Positions 43,904 through 54,054 of a stretch of 64,000 bases of DNA are shown here, one piece after another; position 1 is the first letter of the stretch, and every line of letters starts with the position of its first letter. A program made the position numbers and the translations under genes. The notes below the pieces were generated by a model. It was not told where the DNA came from and did not search any database. It was given only the letters and a program-made list of their open reading frames with translations. Source of the DNA: Microbacterium foliorum (GTDB taxonomy: Bacteria > Actinomycetota > Actinomycetes > Actinomycetales > Microbacteriaceae); NCBI RefSeq assembly GCF_003367705.1, contig NZ_CP031425.1, positions 3,038,001-3,102,000 of the forward strand, in the 5' to 3' direction.

Positions 43904-45087
<1,184 letters not shown>

Positions 45088-45370
45088 GCCCGCCCGATCT
45101 GCGGAGCCCGTCCCGATCTGCGGAGCCTGTCCGGATGTGCAGCGCAATCCGACGTCTGAACCCGCCCGATCTGCGGAGCCCGTCCCGATGTGCAGCGCAA
45201 CCCGACCGGTCGATCCGCAGATCGGGACCGAGCCCGCAGATCGGGACCAGACGGGACCGGCCCCGCAGATCCGGACCAGACAAGACCGAGCCCGCAGATC
45301 GGGACCAGACGGGACCGGCCCCACAGATCCGGCCCCGCCAAGACCGGTCCCGCAGATCGTGACCTGAGAT
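45088..45370. repeat. Second palindromic repeat family (CCGCAGATCGGGACC)
   Basis: The left part carries copies in one direction (GATCTGCGGAGCC, GTCCCGATCTGCGGAG, at about 45098-45178). The right part (45228-45358) carries five or six copies in the other (CCCGCAGATCGGGACC with GAGC, AGACGGGACCGG or AGACAAGACC fillers). The turn point is near 45215-45225. The whole gap between galK and galE can therefore fold as one large hairpin. It is unrelated to the anchor family. Confidence 0.88.
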
Positions 45371-45400
45371 ACTGAACACTTCCCCACCCTGAGGAGCACC

Positions 45401-46378
45401 ATGTCCTGGATCGTGACCGGCGGCGCCGGCTACATCGGCTCGCACGTCGTTCGCGCACTGGCGGATGCCGGGCTCACACCCGTCATCCTCGACGACCTCT
45501 CGAGCGGGGTCGCCTCGTTCGTGCCCGAGGGCGTGGCCTTCGTGCAGGGCAGCATCCTCGACCGCGCGCTCGTCGAGAAGACGCTGCGCGATCACGACGC
45601 CGAGGGTGTCATCCACGTCGCGGGATACAAGTACGCCGGCGTCTCGGTGCAGCGGCCGCTGCACACCTATGCGCAGAACGTCGAGGGCACCCGCGTGATC
45701 CTCGAGGCGATGGATGCCGCGGGCGTCGCGAACATCGTGTTCTCCTCGTCGGCCGCCGTGTTCGGCACGCCCGATACGGCGCTCGTCGTCGAGGACACCG
45801 CCAAGAGGCCGGCGAGCCCGTACGGCGAGTCGAAGCTCATCGGCGAGTGGCTGCTGCGCGACCAGGCGATCGCGACCGCCGACTCCGACGCCCCGCTGCG
45901 GCACACCTCGCTGCGGTACTTCAACGTCGTCGGGTCGGCCGATCCGACCGTGTACGACGTGAGCCCGCACAACCTCTTCCCGATCGTGTTCGAGAAGCTG
46001 ATCGCGGGCGAGACCCCGCGCATCAACGGCGACGACTACGACACCGAAGACGGCACGAACGTGCGCGATTACGTGCACGTCGGCGACATCGCCGCCGCAC
46101 ACGTCGCGGCCGCGAAGCGTCTCGCCGGCGGCGAGCCGATCGAGGCCGCGTACAACCTCGGCTCGGGCGACGGCCTCAGCGTGAAGCAGATCATGGATGC
46201 GGTCGCCCGCGTCACCGGCATCGACTTCGCCCCCGAGATCGGCCCCCGGCGCCCGGGCGACCCCGACCGCATCGTGGCCACCGGCGAGCTCGCTGCCCGC
46301 GACCTCGACTGGAAGATGCGGTACACGGTCGACGAGATGGTGCGCACCGGCTGGGAGGCGCGTCAGGCCGCGTCCTGA
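45401..46378 (+). CDS. galE: UDP-glucose 4-epimerase
   Basis: 325 aa extended short-chain dehydrogenase. The NAD motif TGGAGYIGSH is at the N-terminus, the catalytic pair Y141-K145 lies in SPYGESKLIGE, and SSSAAVFG carries the Ser. DGTNVRDYVHVGDIAAAHV is the typical GalE stretch. It interconverts UDP-galactose and UDP-glucose, completing the Leloir pathway begun by galK and galT. GAGGAG precedes the ATG. It is separated from galK by the palindromic region and may have its own promoter. Confidence 0.95.
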   Translation: MSWIVTGGAGYIGSHVVRALADAGLTPVILDDLSSGVASFVPEGVAFVQGSILDRALVEKTLRDHDAEGVIHVAGYKYAGVSVQRPLHTYAQNVEGTRVILEAMDAAGVANIVFSSSAAVFGTPDTALVVEDTAKRPASPYGESKLIGEWLLRDQAIATADSDAPLRHTSLRYFNVVGSADPTVYDVSPHNLFPIVFEKLIAGETPRINGDDYDTEDGTNVRDYVHVGDIAAAHVAAAKRLAGGEPIEAAYNLGSGDGLSVKQIMDAVARVTGIDFAPEIGPRRPGDPDRIVATGELAARDLDWKMRYTVDEMVRTGWEARQAAS

Positions 46379-46385
46379 CGTCGGC

Positions 46386-47711
46386 TCAGAGGTCGCGCGT
46401 GCGGATCGGGTAGAGCCAGAAGCACAGCCACGCCAGCGCGGCGAAGACGAGCGGCACCACCGCGACCATCACGCGGATCCCGCCGTCGACGGCCTCGGGC
46501 TGCGCATCGCCGAGCGACGCGTCGAACCCCGACGCCGTGAGCACCACCGCGGCGACGACGGCCTGCAGGACCACCGAACCGCGCACGACGAAGCCGTTGA
46601 CCCCGAAGTACGCCCCCTCGCGGCGATGCCCGGTGCGCACCGCATCGTCGTCGATGATCTGGGCGAGCACGACCTCGAGCAGCTGCAGCAGCCCGCCGAC
46701 CCCGACGCCGACCGCGACGCCGACCAGCGCGGCCGCCATCACGCCGGAGGGCAGCAGGTAGCCGAGTACAGCGAGGCCGAAGACCGCGACGCTCCACAGC
46801 ATCGCCGTGCGCGGCGACGTGCGGCGCACGACCGCGCTCCACAGCACGATCGAGGGGATCGCCGTCACGAAGATCGCGCCCAGCAGCAGGCTCCCCTCGC
46901 CCTCCTCGGCGCCCAGCGAGTACCGCACGTAGAAGGGGACCGCGGCGAGGATCACGGCGATCGACGTCTGGATGAACAGCGAACCGAGCACATACGGCAC
47001 GAACGCGCGGTTGGCGAACGTGTACCGCAGCTGGTCGCGCCAGCGCATCGCCTCGGAGGCCGCCCGCGGTACGTCGCGCTCGATCATCCCGCCGAGGAAC
47101 GACACGACGAGCAGCACGAGGCAGATCCCCGCGAGCACGAGCGCCATGCCCGACCAGCCGATCCAGCCGTAGAGCCGGGGCGCCCCTGCGGTGCCCAGCA
47201 CGATGCCGAGGATCGCGAAGATCTGCCGCGGCACGTTGCCGCGCGCCCGTTCCTCGGTGGTGCGGAAGATCTCGGGGAACAGCGCCGAGATGTTCAGCAC
47301 CACCACCACGAACGCGACGTCGTAGACCGCGACGACGACCAGGAACCAGACGATCAGCCCTGCGGCGGGCAGCGGCGGCGGCATCCAGACCAGGGCGAAG
47401 GCGACGACGAGCGGCACGATCCCCAGACCGATCCACGGGATGCGACGACCCCAGCGACTGCGGATGCGGTCGGACAGCGCCCCGACGAGCGGATTGAGCG
47501 CGGCGTTGAGGATGCCGTGGGCGATCATCGCCGCCGCCACCCAGGTGGGCTCGACGCCCAGGCGTGTGACGTAGAAGTACACGACGAACGCCGAGAACGT
47601 CTGCGTCATGAGCTGCGTCGGGAATCCCGAGACCCCGAAGGCGATCGACTGCCTCCTCGTCGGCGCGGACTGCAGGCGCCGGTCGCGCAGTGACGCGCGC
47701 AGCGAGGTCAT
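46386..47711 (-). CDS. MFS/GPH-type sugar:cation symporter
   Basis: 441 aa with about 12 membrane helices. The MelB-like GPH pattern is visible: LNPLVGALSDRIRSRWGRRI after helix 2 and RQIFAILGIVLGTAGAPRLY. The late region reads AQIIDDDAVRTGHRREGAYF, where GPH proteins have the conserved D-E-...-G-R-R-EG. Substrates are mono- or disaccharides with H+ or Na+. It is coupled (ATGA) to the deacetylase upstream, so it may import acetylated amino-sugar compounds. The proteins are convergent with galE. Confidence 0.85.
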   Translation of the reverse strand: MTSLRASLRDRRLQSAPTRRQSIAFGVSGFPTQLMTQTFSAFVVYFYVTRLGVEPTWVAAAMIAHGILNAALNPLVGALSDRIRSRWGRRIPWIGLGIVPLVVAFALVWMPPPLPAAGLIVWFLVVVAVYDVAFVVVVLNISALFPEIFRTTEERARGNVPRQIFAILGIVLGTAGAPRLYGWIGWSGMALVLAGICLVLLVVSFLGGMIERDVPRAASEAMRWRDQLRYTFANRAFVPYVLGSLFIQTSIAVILAAVPFYVRYSLGAEEGEGSLLLGAIFVTAIPSIVLWSAVVRRTSPRTAMLWSVAVFGLAVLGYLLPSGVMAAALVGVAVGVGVGGLLQLLEVVLAQIIDDDAVRTGHRREGAYFGVNGFVVRGSVVLQAVVAAVVLTASGFDASLGDAQPEAVDGGIRVMVAVVPLVFAALAWLCFWLYPIRTRDL

Positions 47712-48616
47712 GGGCGACGGCTCCGCTGCAGGTCGCGCAGCGCGCGCCATCCGATCCTGACCAGTCTCTCGTCGGCGATCGCCTGCAGCACCGCGGGGTC
47801 CGACAAAAGACGCAGCTCGTGTCCGCGCTTGACGGCGCCGAAGTCGACCACCGCGCGAAGTTCGTCGTCGTCGACCATCGGATGCAGGTAGATCTCGGTG
47901 ACCCCGGCGGGCACCGCGCGCAGCAGGGCGATGAATCCGTCGCGCACCTGTTCGTACGACTCGTCGGGCGCGGCGTCGAACGGGTGGCTCCACAGCCGGT
48001 CGATGATCTCGACGCCGAGCGCGTCGGCGCCTGCGGCCGCCTCGGTGAGCTTTGCCTGCAGGGCCGCATCGTCTGCCGTACCCTCCATGCTGCGCGGGAG
48101 GCGGAACGGCAGTCCGTGCCGAGCGGCGAGCGGGAGCACCTGCGCGAGGAAGTCGCGACCGGTGAGCAGCCCGTAGACCGATCCCATGTGGTTGTCGAGG
48201 TGGGTGACGTCGACGCCCGCATCCAGCGCGCTCTGCAGCTGGGCGGCGACCTCCGCCGCCACATCGGCGTCGGAGGCGCGCTGCTCGATCGAGAGCACGT
48301 CGGCGGGGAAGTACCCGGCGGCGTCGACCAGGCTCGTGCCGCTCCCGGTGAGCGGACGCCACCGGTAGTCGGTCCACTCGCTCGTGAGCACGAGGTGCAC
48401 GCCGACGTCGAGGTCGGTGCGCGCCGCCGCGAAGGCCAGCGCCTCGGGAGCCCACGCGCACGGCACCATCACCGTGGCCGAGTCGATGTGCCCGTCGTCG
48501 AGCAGCCCGGTGATGGCCGCGTTGGCCGCGTGGCACATCCCGAAGTCGTCGGCGTTGATGATGACGGCACGAGCACCCGCTGCGAGGCCGAGGCGATCGG
48601 CCAGATCGGAGATCAC
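47708..48616 (-). CDS. ChbG/YdjC-like carbohydrate deacetylase
   Basis: 302 aa from a GTG coupled to the ROK stop. The YdjC/ChbG fold is recognised by AVIINADDFGMCHAANAAIT (the D-D metal pair), DLDVGVHLVLTSEWTDYRW (His ligand), DVTHLDNHMGSVYG (second His ligand) and EIYLHPMVDDDELRA. ChbG removes acetyl groups from chitobiose-type oligosaccharides. With a ROK regulator and a sugar symporter it forms a three-gene operon, probably for amino-sugar oligosaccharides; the substrate is inferred. Confidence 0.88.
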   Translation of the reverse strand: MISDLADRLGLAAGARAVIINADDFGMCHAANAAITGLLDDGHIDSATVMVPCAWAPEALAFAAARTDLDVGVHLVLTSEWTDYRWRPLTGSGTSLVDAAGYFPADVLSIEQRASDADVAAEVAAQLQSALDAGVDVTHLDNHMGSVYGLLTGRDFLAQVLPLAARHGLPFRLPRSMEGTADDAALQAKLTEAAAGADALGVEIIDRLWSHPFDAAPDESYEQVRDGFIALLRAVPAGVTEIYLHPMVDDDELRAVVDFGAVKRGHELRLLSDPAVLQAIADERLVRIGWRALRDLQRSRRP

Positions 48617-49752
48617 CGGCCGCTCCGCTCTGAGCCGGGAAGAAGGCGGGTGAAGATCGTCGCCCGCAGCGCCGCGGTCGCTTCGCCGACAGCGCCGACG
48701 AGCGGAGCCTCGGGCCCGAACGACGAGGCGAGGATGCTCAGCGGCAGCCGGGGTGCGAGGTTCTCGGCCGCTCTCGCCGTCGCGTCGACCATCGCGGGAT
48801 GCGCCGCGGATCCGCTGAGGATGAACGCCTGCGGATCGAGCACGAGCGCGATGGTGCCGGCGATCAGCGTGAGCCTGCGCCCCATCTCGGTCGCCATCGC
48901 GCACGCTCCCCGGTCGCCGTCGGTCGCGGCGTCGAGATGCTGATCGATCGTCAGCTCGGGGTCGCGCCCGTGGGCGAGGGCGAGATCGCGCACCACGTCG
49001 TCGCCGAGCACGGGGGCGCCGATCGGCACCGGCGTCTGCGGCAGGTACATGACCTCGCCCGCCACTCCGGAGTAGCCGCGGTGCAGCCTGCCGTCGATGA
49101 CGATCCCGGCTCCCAGCCCCTCGTCGAGCAGCAGCAGCGCGAAGCTGTCGAGGTCGGCTCCGGTGCCCGAGGTCAGCTCGGCGAGAGCGGCCAGGTTGAC
49201 GTCGTTCTCGACGCGCACAGGGCACCCGAGCCTGGTGGAGAGCGCATTCTTGAACGCGCCCCCGTCGGGACCCTGATCGTCGCGGATGCCGCCGTCGGCG
49301 GTGACGATCCCGGGGATCCCGACGACCGCCAGCTGCACGGTCGCACCCACTGCCCGGCGGCACGCGTCCACGAGTTCCGCGATGTGGGCGACCCGGTCGC
49401 TCCGGGCCGGGAAGGGCGCGTGGTTCTCGGCGCGTACCGCACCGGTCGGATCCACGAGCACGACGTGCGCGGCATGCACGTCGACGTGCACCGCGGCGGC
49501 GACCCCGAGCTGCGGATGCAGACCGACTCGTCCGGCAGCCGGGCCACGGGTCTCGCGATCCACGCCGGCCGGTGCGACCGCGGCCGCGCTCTCGAGCATC
49601 CGCAGCACCTGGGTCACCGCGGTGCGCGACAGTCCCGTCTCGGTCATCAGCTCGGTGCGGGTCTGGGGCCCCCGGCGCGCGAGCGTCTCGAGGATCGCAC
49701 GCCCGTTGAGCGTGCGCAGCAGGCTCTGCGGTCCTGCGAGCGGTCGTGCCAT
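48613..49752 (-). CDS. ROK-family transcriptional regulator
   Basis: 379 aa. An N-terminal winged helix (GRAILETLARRGPQTRTELM, TGLSRTAVTQVLRMLE) is followed by a ROK sugar-kinase-like domain: VAAAVHVDVHAAHVVLVD, PVRVENDVNLAALAELTSG and the late GGAFKN and GVAGEVMYLP stretches. The kinase-type cysteine zinc motif is not obvious. The start is at 49752 because GGGGGGA lies seven bases upstream; an ATG at 49788 falls inside a palindrome. It probably senses a sugar and controls its own operon. Confidence 0.88.
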   Translation of the reverse strand: MARPLAGPQSLLRTLNGRAILETLARRGPQTRTELMTETGLSRTAVTQVLRMLESAAAVAPAGVDRETRGPAAGRVGLHPQLGVAAAVHVDVHAAHVVLVDPTGAVRAENHAPFPARSDRVAHIAELVDACRRAVGATVQLAVVGIPGIVTADGGIRDDQGPDGGAFKNALSTRLGCPVRVENDVNLAALAELTSGTGADLDSFALLLLDEGLGAGIVIDGRLHRGYSGVAGEVMYLPQTPVPIGAPVLGDDVVRDLALAHGRDPELTIDQHLDAATDGDRGACAMATEMGRRLTLIAGTIALVLDPQAFILSGSAAHPAMVDATARAAENLAPRLPLSILASSFGPEAPLVGAVGEATAALRATIFTRLLPGSERSGR

Positions 49753-49788
49753 GCGGATTCCCCCCGGAGTCGGCCTCCGCCCCAGCAT

Positions 49789-49801
49789 GACACATCGTGT
49801 C
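49789..49801. promoter_or_regulatory. Palindromic operator before the ROK regulator
   Basis: GACAC-ATC-GTGTC is a perfect 5-3-5 palindrome 37 bases before the ROK start codon. It is a likely autoregulatory site. Confidence 0.5.
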
Positions 49802-49875
49802 TCACCGATGCACGCCCGATCGTGAGCTCCGAACGGCCCTCTTCCGAGACACCGGACTCCGGACGTGCGACCCGC

Positions 49876-51309
49876 TCAGTCGAGCGCCGACATCACGTGC
49901 TTGATGCGCGTGTAGTCGTCGAAGCCGTACTGCGAGAGGTCCTTGCCGTAGCCCGAGTGCTTGAATCCGCCGTGCGGCATGTCCGACACGAACGGGATGT
50001 GGGTGTTGATCCACACGCATCCGAAGTCGAGGTCGCGCGAGAAGCGCATCGCACGGGCGTGATCGGTCGTCCACACCGACGACGCCAGCGCGTACGGCAC
50101 GTCGTTCGCCATCTCGAGCGCCTGCTCGGGGGTCTCGAAGGACTGCACTGTCAACACCGGTCCGAAGATCTCGCCCTGCACCGCCTCGTCGTCCTGGTGC
50201 AGCCCCGAGACGATCGTCGCCTCGAAGAAGTACCCGGTGTCGCCCTGGCGCGCGCCGCCGGTCTCGATCCTCGCGTGCGCGGGCAGCCGGTCGATGAATC
50301 CCTGCACCTGGGCGAGCTGGGCCGCACTGCTGAGCGGTCCGTAGAGGATCCCCTCCTCCTGCGGACCGCCGGTGCGGGCAGCCGTCTTCGCCTTCTCGAC
50401 CAGCGCCGCGACGAACTCGTCGTGCACCGACGAGTGCACCAGCACCCGGGTGGCGGCGGTGCAGTCCTGCCCGGCGTTGAAGAAGGCTCCCGCGATGATG
50501 CCGGAGGCCGCCTTGTCGAGGTCGGCGTCGGGGAACACGACCGCCGGCGCCTTGCCGCCCAGCTCCAGATGCACCCGCTTGACGTCGTTCGCCGCCGACC
50601 GCGCGACGGCCATCCCGGCGCGCACCGATCCGGTGATCGCCACCATCTGCGGCGTCGGATGCTCGACCAGCGCCACCCCGGTGTCGCGATCGCCGAGCAC
50701 CACGTTGAGCGTGCCGGCGGGGGTGTGCAGCGCGACGATCTCGGCCAGCAGCAGGGTGGTCAGGGGCGTCGACTCCGCAGGCTTCAGCACCACCGTGTTG
50801 CCCGCGGCGAGCGCGGGGGCGATCTTCCACACGGCCATGTTCAGCGGGTAGTTCCACGGGGTGACCTGGCCGATCACGCCGATCGGCTCTCGGCGCACGA
50901 ACGACGTGTGCCCGGCGAGGTACTCCCCCGCGGCACGCCCCTCGAGGCTGCGCGCGGCACCGGCGAAGAAGCGCAGCTGGTCGATCGACTGCACGATCTC
51001 GTCGTCGACGAGGGTCGACCTGGGCTTGCCGGTGTCCTTCGACTCCAGGTCGGCGAACTCCTCGGCGCGGGCCTGCATCGCGTCGGCGATGCGGAACAGC
51101 GCGAGCTGGCGGTCGGCGGGGGTGGTGTCGCGCCAGATCGGGAACGCCGCAGCGGCCGCGGTGTAGGCGGCATCGACGTCGGAGGTGTCGGAGACGGGCA
51201 GCTCGCCGTAGCTCTGCTCGGTCACGGGGTCGATGAGAGGCATCCGCCCCTGGCCCGAGACGGCCACGTAGCGGCCGCCGATGAAGTTCTGGAGGAGTTC
51301 TGTCGCCAT
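49876..51309 (-). CDS. Aldehyde dehydrogenase, probably gamma-aminobutyraldehyde type
   Basis: 477 aa. The catalytic cysteine is C283 in the GQDCTAATRV motif, the general base Glu is in HLELGGKAPAVVF, and the NAD site IGVIGQVTPWNYPLNMAVWK is present. The GQDC context and overall sequence (IDPVTEQSYGELP, FGCVWINTHIPFVSDMPHGG) fit the PatD-like aminobutyraldehyde dehydrogenases of putrescine degradation. The ATG at 51309 begins ATELLQNFIGG, the normal start; upstream residues are atypical. It is divergent from the AsnC regulator and near an amine oxidase gene. Confidence 0.88.
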   Translation of the reverse strand: MATELLQNFIGGRYVAVSGQGRMPLIDPVTEQSYGELPVSDTSDVDAAYTAAAAAFPIWRDTTPADRQLALFRIADAMQARAEEFADLESKDTGKPRSTLVDDEIVQSIDQLRFFAGAARSLEGRAAGEYLAGHTSFVRREPIGVIGQVTPWNYPLNMAVWKIAPALAAGNTVVLKPAESTPLTTLLLAEIVALHTPAGTLNVVLGDRDTGVALVEHPTPQMVAITGSVRAGMAVARSAANDVKRVHLELGGKAPAVVFPDADLDKAASGIIAGAFFNAGQDCTAATRVLVHSSVHDEFVAALVEKAKTAARTGGPQEEGILYGPLSSAAQLAQVQGFIDRLPAHARIETGGARQGDTGYFFEATIVSGLHQDDEAVQGEIFGPVLTVQSFETPEQALEMANDVPYALASSVWTTDHARAMRFSRDLDFGCVWINTHIPFVSDMPHGGFKHSGYGKDLSQYGFDDYTRIKHVMSALD

Positions 51310-51409
51310 GCCCGCCATGCTAGCGATGCGCTTGCGAATACAGAAGAGTCTTTTGATCTGGGCGATGGAATCAGTTGCCATGGGGCATTCATCCTGTCAA
51401 TATCGACAC

Positions 51410-51877
51410 ATGAGTGCGACGCCGAAGCAGCCGGTCCTTGATGACATCTCGAAGCGGATCGTCGAGCTGCTGCAGGAGGACGGCCGCCGGCCGTACGCCG
51501 AGATCGGTCGGGAGGTCGGGCTCAGCGAGGCTGCGGCACGCCAGCGCGTGCAGCGGATGACCGAGGCCGGGATCATCCAGATCGTCGCCGTGACGGATCC
51601 CATGCAGCTCGGATTCCACCGGATGTCGATGATCGGCATCCGCGTCACCGGCGATCCGCGGCTGATCGCCGAGGAGCTCACGAAGATCACCGAGCTCGCC
51701 TACGTCGTCGTCACGCTGGGCACCTTCGACATCCTCGTCGAGGCGGTGTGCGAGAGCGACGCCGACCTGCTCGACCTCATCGCCACCCGCATCCGCACGA
51801 TCCCCGGGGTCATGCACACCGAGAGCCTGCTCTACGCGGGGCTCTACAAGGACCTCTACAACTGGGGCACGCGCTGA
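51410..51877 (+). CDS. Lrp/AsnC-family regulator
   Basis: 155 aa. The N-terminal HTH (LDDISKRIVELLQEDGRRPY, AEIGREVGLSEAAARQRVQR) is followed by the RAM/AsnC ligand domain (FHRMSMIGIRVTGDPRLIAE, YVVVTLGTFDILVEAVCES, TESLLYAGLYKDLYNWGTR). This type is typical beside putrescine and GABA catabolic genes. The 100-base AT-richer region to the divergent aldehyde dehydrogenase gene (51310-51409) probably contains its sites. The FAD oxidase gene follows 28 bases downstream. Confidence 0.92.
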   Translation: MSATPKQPVLDDISKRIVELLQEDGRRPYAEIGREVGLSEAAARQRVQRMTEAGIIQIVAVTDPMQLGFHRMSMIGIRVTGDPRLIAEELTKITELAYVVVTLGTFDILVEAVCESDADLLDLIATRIRTIPGVMHTESLLYAGLYKDLYNWGTR

Positions 51878-51905
51878 GGCGCGGGCCCGGAAACCGGGAG
51901 TGATC

Positions 51906-53312
51906 ATGGGAACCACCGTCTTCGAGCGCCGTCTTCCCGCGCCGGTCGCGATCGAGCGGTCGCTGCGCGACACCGTTCTCGGAGTGTTCTGGCTCGACGA
52001 TGTGAAGCGCCCCGAGCATCCCGTGCTGTCGGGCACCGTCACCGCCGACCTCGCGATCGTCGGCGGCGGCTACGCGGGGCTGTGGACCGCCGTCCGCGCC
52101 AAGGAGCGCGACCCCGATCGCCGTGTGGTGCTGCTCGAGGCCTCGCGCATCGCGTGGGCGGCCTCCGGTCGCAACGGCGGCTTCTGCGAGGCCAGCCTCA
52201 CGCACGGACACGAGAACGGCCTGACGCGCTGGCCCGACGAGATCGACCGCCTCGAGGAGCTCGGGCGCGAGAACCTCGACGGCATCGAGGAGACCGTCTC
52301 GCGGTACTCCCTCGACGTGGACTTCGAGCGCACCGGCCAGCTGGCGGTGGCCGTCGAACCGCACCAGGTCGAGTGGCTGCGCGAGGAGGAGGGCTTCCTC
52401 GACCGCGACGCCGTGCAGGCCGAGGTGCACTCCGACACGTTCCTCGCCGGCGCCTGGGATCGCGAGGGCTCCGCCCTCGTGCACCCCGCCAAGCTCGGAC
52501 TCGAGCTCGCGCGGGTCGCGATGCAGCTGGGCGTCGAGATCTACGAGCACTCGCTCGTGCGGGCGATCGAGGGCGACGGCGCAGGCCCCGTGACGCTCGT
52601 CACCCGGGAGGGCGGGCGGGTCGTCGCCGATGCCGTCGCCCTCGGCACGAACGTCTTCCCGTCGCTGCTCAAGCGCAACAGGCTCATGACGGTGCCGGTG
52701 TACGACTACGTGCTGATGACCGAGCCGCTGACCGACGACCAGCTCGCCTCCATCGGGTGGTCGAACCGGCAGGGCCTCGCCGACAGCGCCAACCAGTTCC
52801 ACTACTACCGGCTCACGGCCGACAACCGCATCCTGTTCGGCGGCTACGACGCCGTCTACCACTTCGGCGGAAAGGTGCGGCCCGAGTACGAGGACCGGCC
52901 GGAGAGCCACCGCAGGCTCGCCTCGCACTTCTTCACGACGTTCCCGCAACTCGAGGGCCTGCGCTTCACGCACCGCTGGGCGGGGGCGATCGACTCGTCG
53001 AGCCGCTTCTGCGCGTTCTTCGGCACCGCCCGCAGGGGCCGGGTCGCGTACGCCACCGGATTCACCGGCCTGGGGGTCGGCGCCGCGCGGTTCGCCGCGG
53101 ATGTGATGCTCGACAAGCTGTCGGGCGAGCCGACCGAGCGCACCGAGCTCGCCATGGTGCGCGAGAAGCCGATCCCGTTCCCGCCCGAGCCCCTCACCTC
53201 GATCGGCGTCAATCTCGTGCGCGCGGCGATGGACAGGGCCGATCACGACGAGGGCAAGCGCAACCTGTTCCTCAAGACACTGGATGCCGTCGGCATGGGC
53301 TTCGACTCATGA
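51906..53312 (+). CDS. FAD-dependent amine oxidase (PuuB/DAO-like)
   Basis: 468 aa. The FAD dinucleotide motif DLAIVGGGYAGLWTAVRAKE lies at about 48-67. DAO-family stretches follow: AWAASGRNGGFCEASLTHGH (near 85), TVPVYDYVLMTEPL and VAYATGFTGLGVGAARFAAD. It resembles gamma-glutamylputrescine oxidase and related enzymes that turn amines into aldehydes, which the neighbouring dehydrogenase could oxidise. GGGAG precedes the ATG at 51906 by five bases. It overlaps the cupin gene by four bases. Confidence 0.88.
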   Translation: MGTTVFERRLPAPVAIERSLRDTVLGVFWLDDVKRPEHPVLSGTVTADLAIVGGGYAGLWTAVRAKERDPDRRVVLLEASRIAWAASGRNGGFCEASLTHGHENGLTRWPDEIDRLEELGRENLDGIEETVSRYSLDVDFERTGQLAVAVEPHQVEWLREEEGFLDRDAVQAEVHSDTFLAGAWDREGSALVHPAKLGLELARVAMQLGVEIYEHSLVRAIEGDGAGPVTLVTREGGRVVADAVALGTNVFPSLLKRNRLMTVPVYDYVLMTEPLTDDQLASIGWSNRQGLADSANQFHYYRLTADNRILFGGYDAVYHFGGKVRPEYEDRPESHRRLASHFFTTFPQLEGLRFTHRWAGAIDSSSRFCAFFGTARRGRVAYATGFTGLGVGAARFAADVMLDKLSGEPTERTELAMVREKPIPFPPEPLTSIGVNLVRAAMDRADHDEGKRNLFLKTLDAVGMGFDS

Positions 53313-53656
53313 GCACGCGTGCGCCCGGCGAGGCAGTGGATGCCGCGGCCCTTGCGCTCGTGCACGCGCCCCTGCCTGCCGATGAGGTGATCCTCGGCCG
53401 GCCGACCACCGCCGTGCATGCTCTGACGACGGTCGGCGACGTCGAGGTCGGCATCTGGGAGATGACGCCGGGCACGGCATCCGACACCGAGGCCGATGAG
53501 GTCTTCGTCGTACTCGCCGGTCACGCCCGGATCGAGTTCGTCGACCCGCCGCTGCCCGCGATCGAGGTCGCCCCGGGTTCGGTCGTGCGTCTGGCCGAGG
53601 GCCAGCGCACCGTGTGGACCGTCACCGAGACGCTGCGCAAGATCTACATCGTCTGA
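53309..53656 (+). CDS. Cupin-domain protein
   Basis: 115 aa. One small cupin fold is seen: VEVGIWEMTPGTASDTEADE, VFVVLAGHARIEFVD, then PGSVVRLAEGQRTVWTVTE and the final RKIYIV. The GT-S-D-T-E-A-D-E-V-F sequence corresponds to the first metal motif with one acidic ligand. It matches the ethanolamine/polyamine-type small cupins often encoded next to DAO-type oxidases. Function is unknown; it is coupled to the oxidase gene. Confidence 0.82.
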   Translation: MSTRAPGEAVDAAALALVHAPLPADEVILGRPTTAVHALTTVGDVEVGIWEMTPGTASDTEADEVFVVLAGHARIEFVDPPLPAIEVAPGSVVRLAEGQRTVWTVTETLRKIYIV

Positions 53657-53733
53657 GGATGAGCCTGCGGCGCACCGCGTCGCGCGCCGCTCGCCGCGCG
53701 CCGCGTCGCGCGTCGCGCACCGGGCGCTCGGGG

Positions 53734-54054
53734 TCAGGCCGCGTCGACGCGACTCTGGCAGCCGATGCAGGCGGATGCCTGGGGCAGCACCTCGAGGCGG
53801 GCGGGTGCGATCGGCTCTCCGCATCGCCCGCAGAGCCCGTAGGTGCCCGCGGCGACCCGTTCCAGCGCATCGGTGAGCTGGCGGATCACTGCGCGGTGCG
53901 ACGCCGCGGTCTGATAGGCGACCGGGTCGACGGTCGGGAGCGCGCGCGGTTCGAGTTCACGCAGAACCGTCTCGCGATCGCGGAGGAGGCTCTCGAGTCG
54001 GGAGGCGATCGCCGCGGACGGCGGGAGGTCGGCGACGGGGGTGAGATCGGGCAT
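53734..54054 (-). CDS. DksA/TraR-type zinc-finger protein
   Basis: 106 aa. An N-terminal coiled helix region (SRLESLLRDRETVLRELEPR) is followed by the C4 zinc finger CGRCGEPIAPARLEVLP...CIGC of the TraR/DksA family. DksA binds the RNA polymerase secondary channel in proteobacteria; actinobacterial members are shorter and less studied. GCAAGGAGCAGAC precedes the ATG at 54054, a clear ribosome site. Confidence 0.87.
   Translation of the reverse strand: MPDLTPVADLPPSAAIASRLESLLRDRETVLRELEPRALPTVDPVAYQTAASHRAVIRQLTDALERVAAGTYGLCGRCGEPIAPARLEVLPQASACIGCQSRVDAA

Noticed and set aside
46197..47693. 498-residue plus-strand open frame opposite the sugar symporter
   Set aside because: Composition (His/Asp/Arg repeats) and overlap with an intact MFS gene mark it as a shadow.
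48799..51441. 880-residue plus-strand open frame opposite the ROK and aldehyde dehydrogenase genes
   Set aside because: It spans two well-supported opposite genes, has no recognisable domain and is explained by codon bias.
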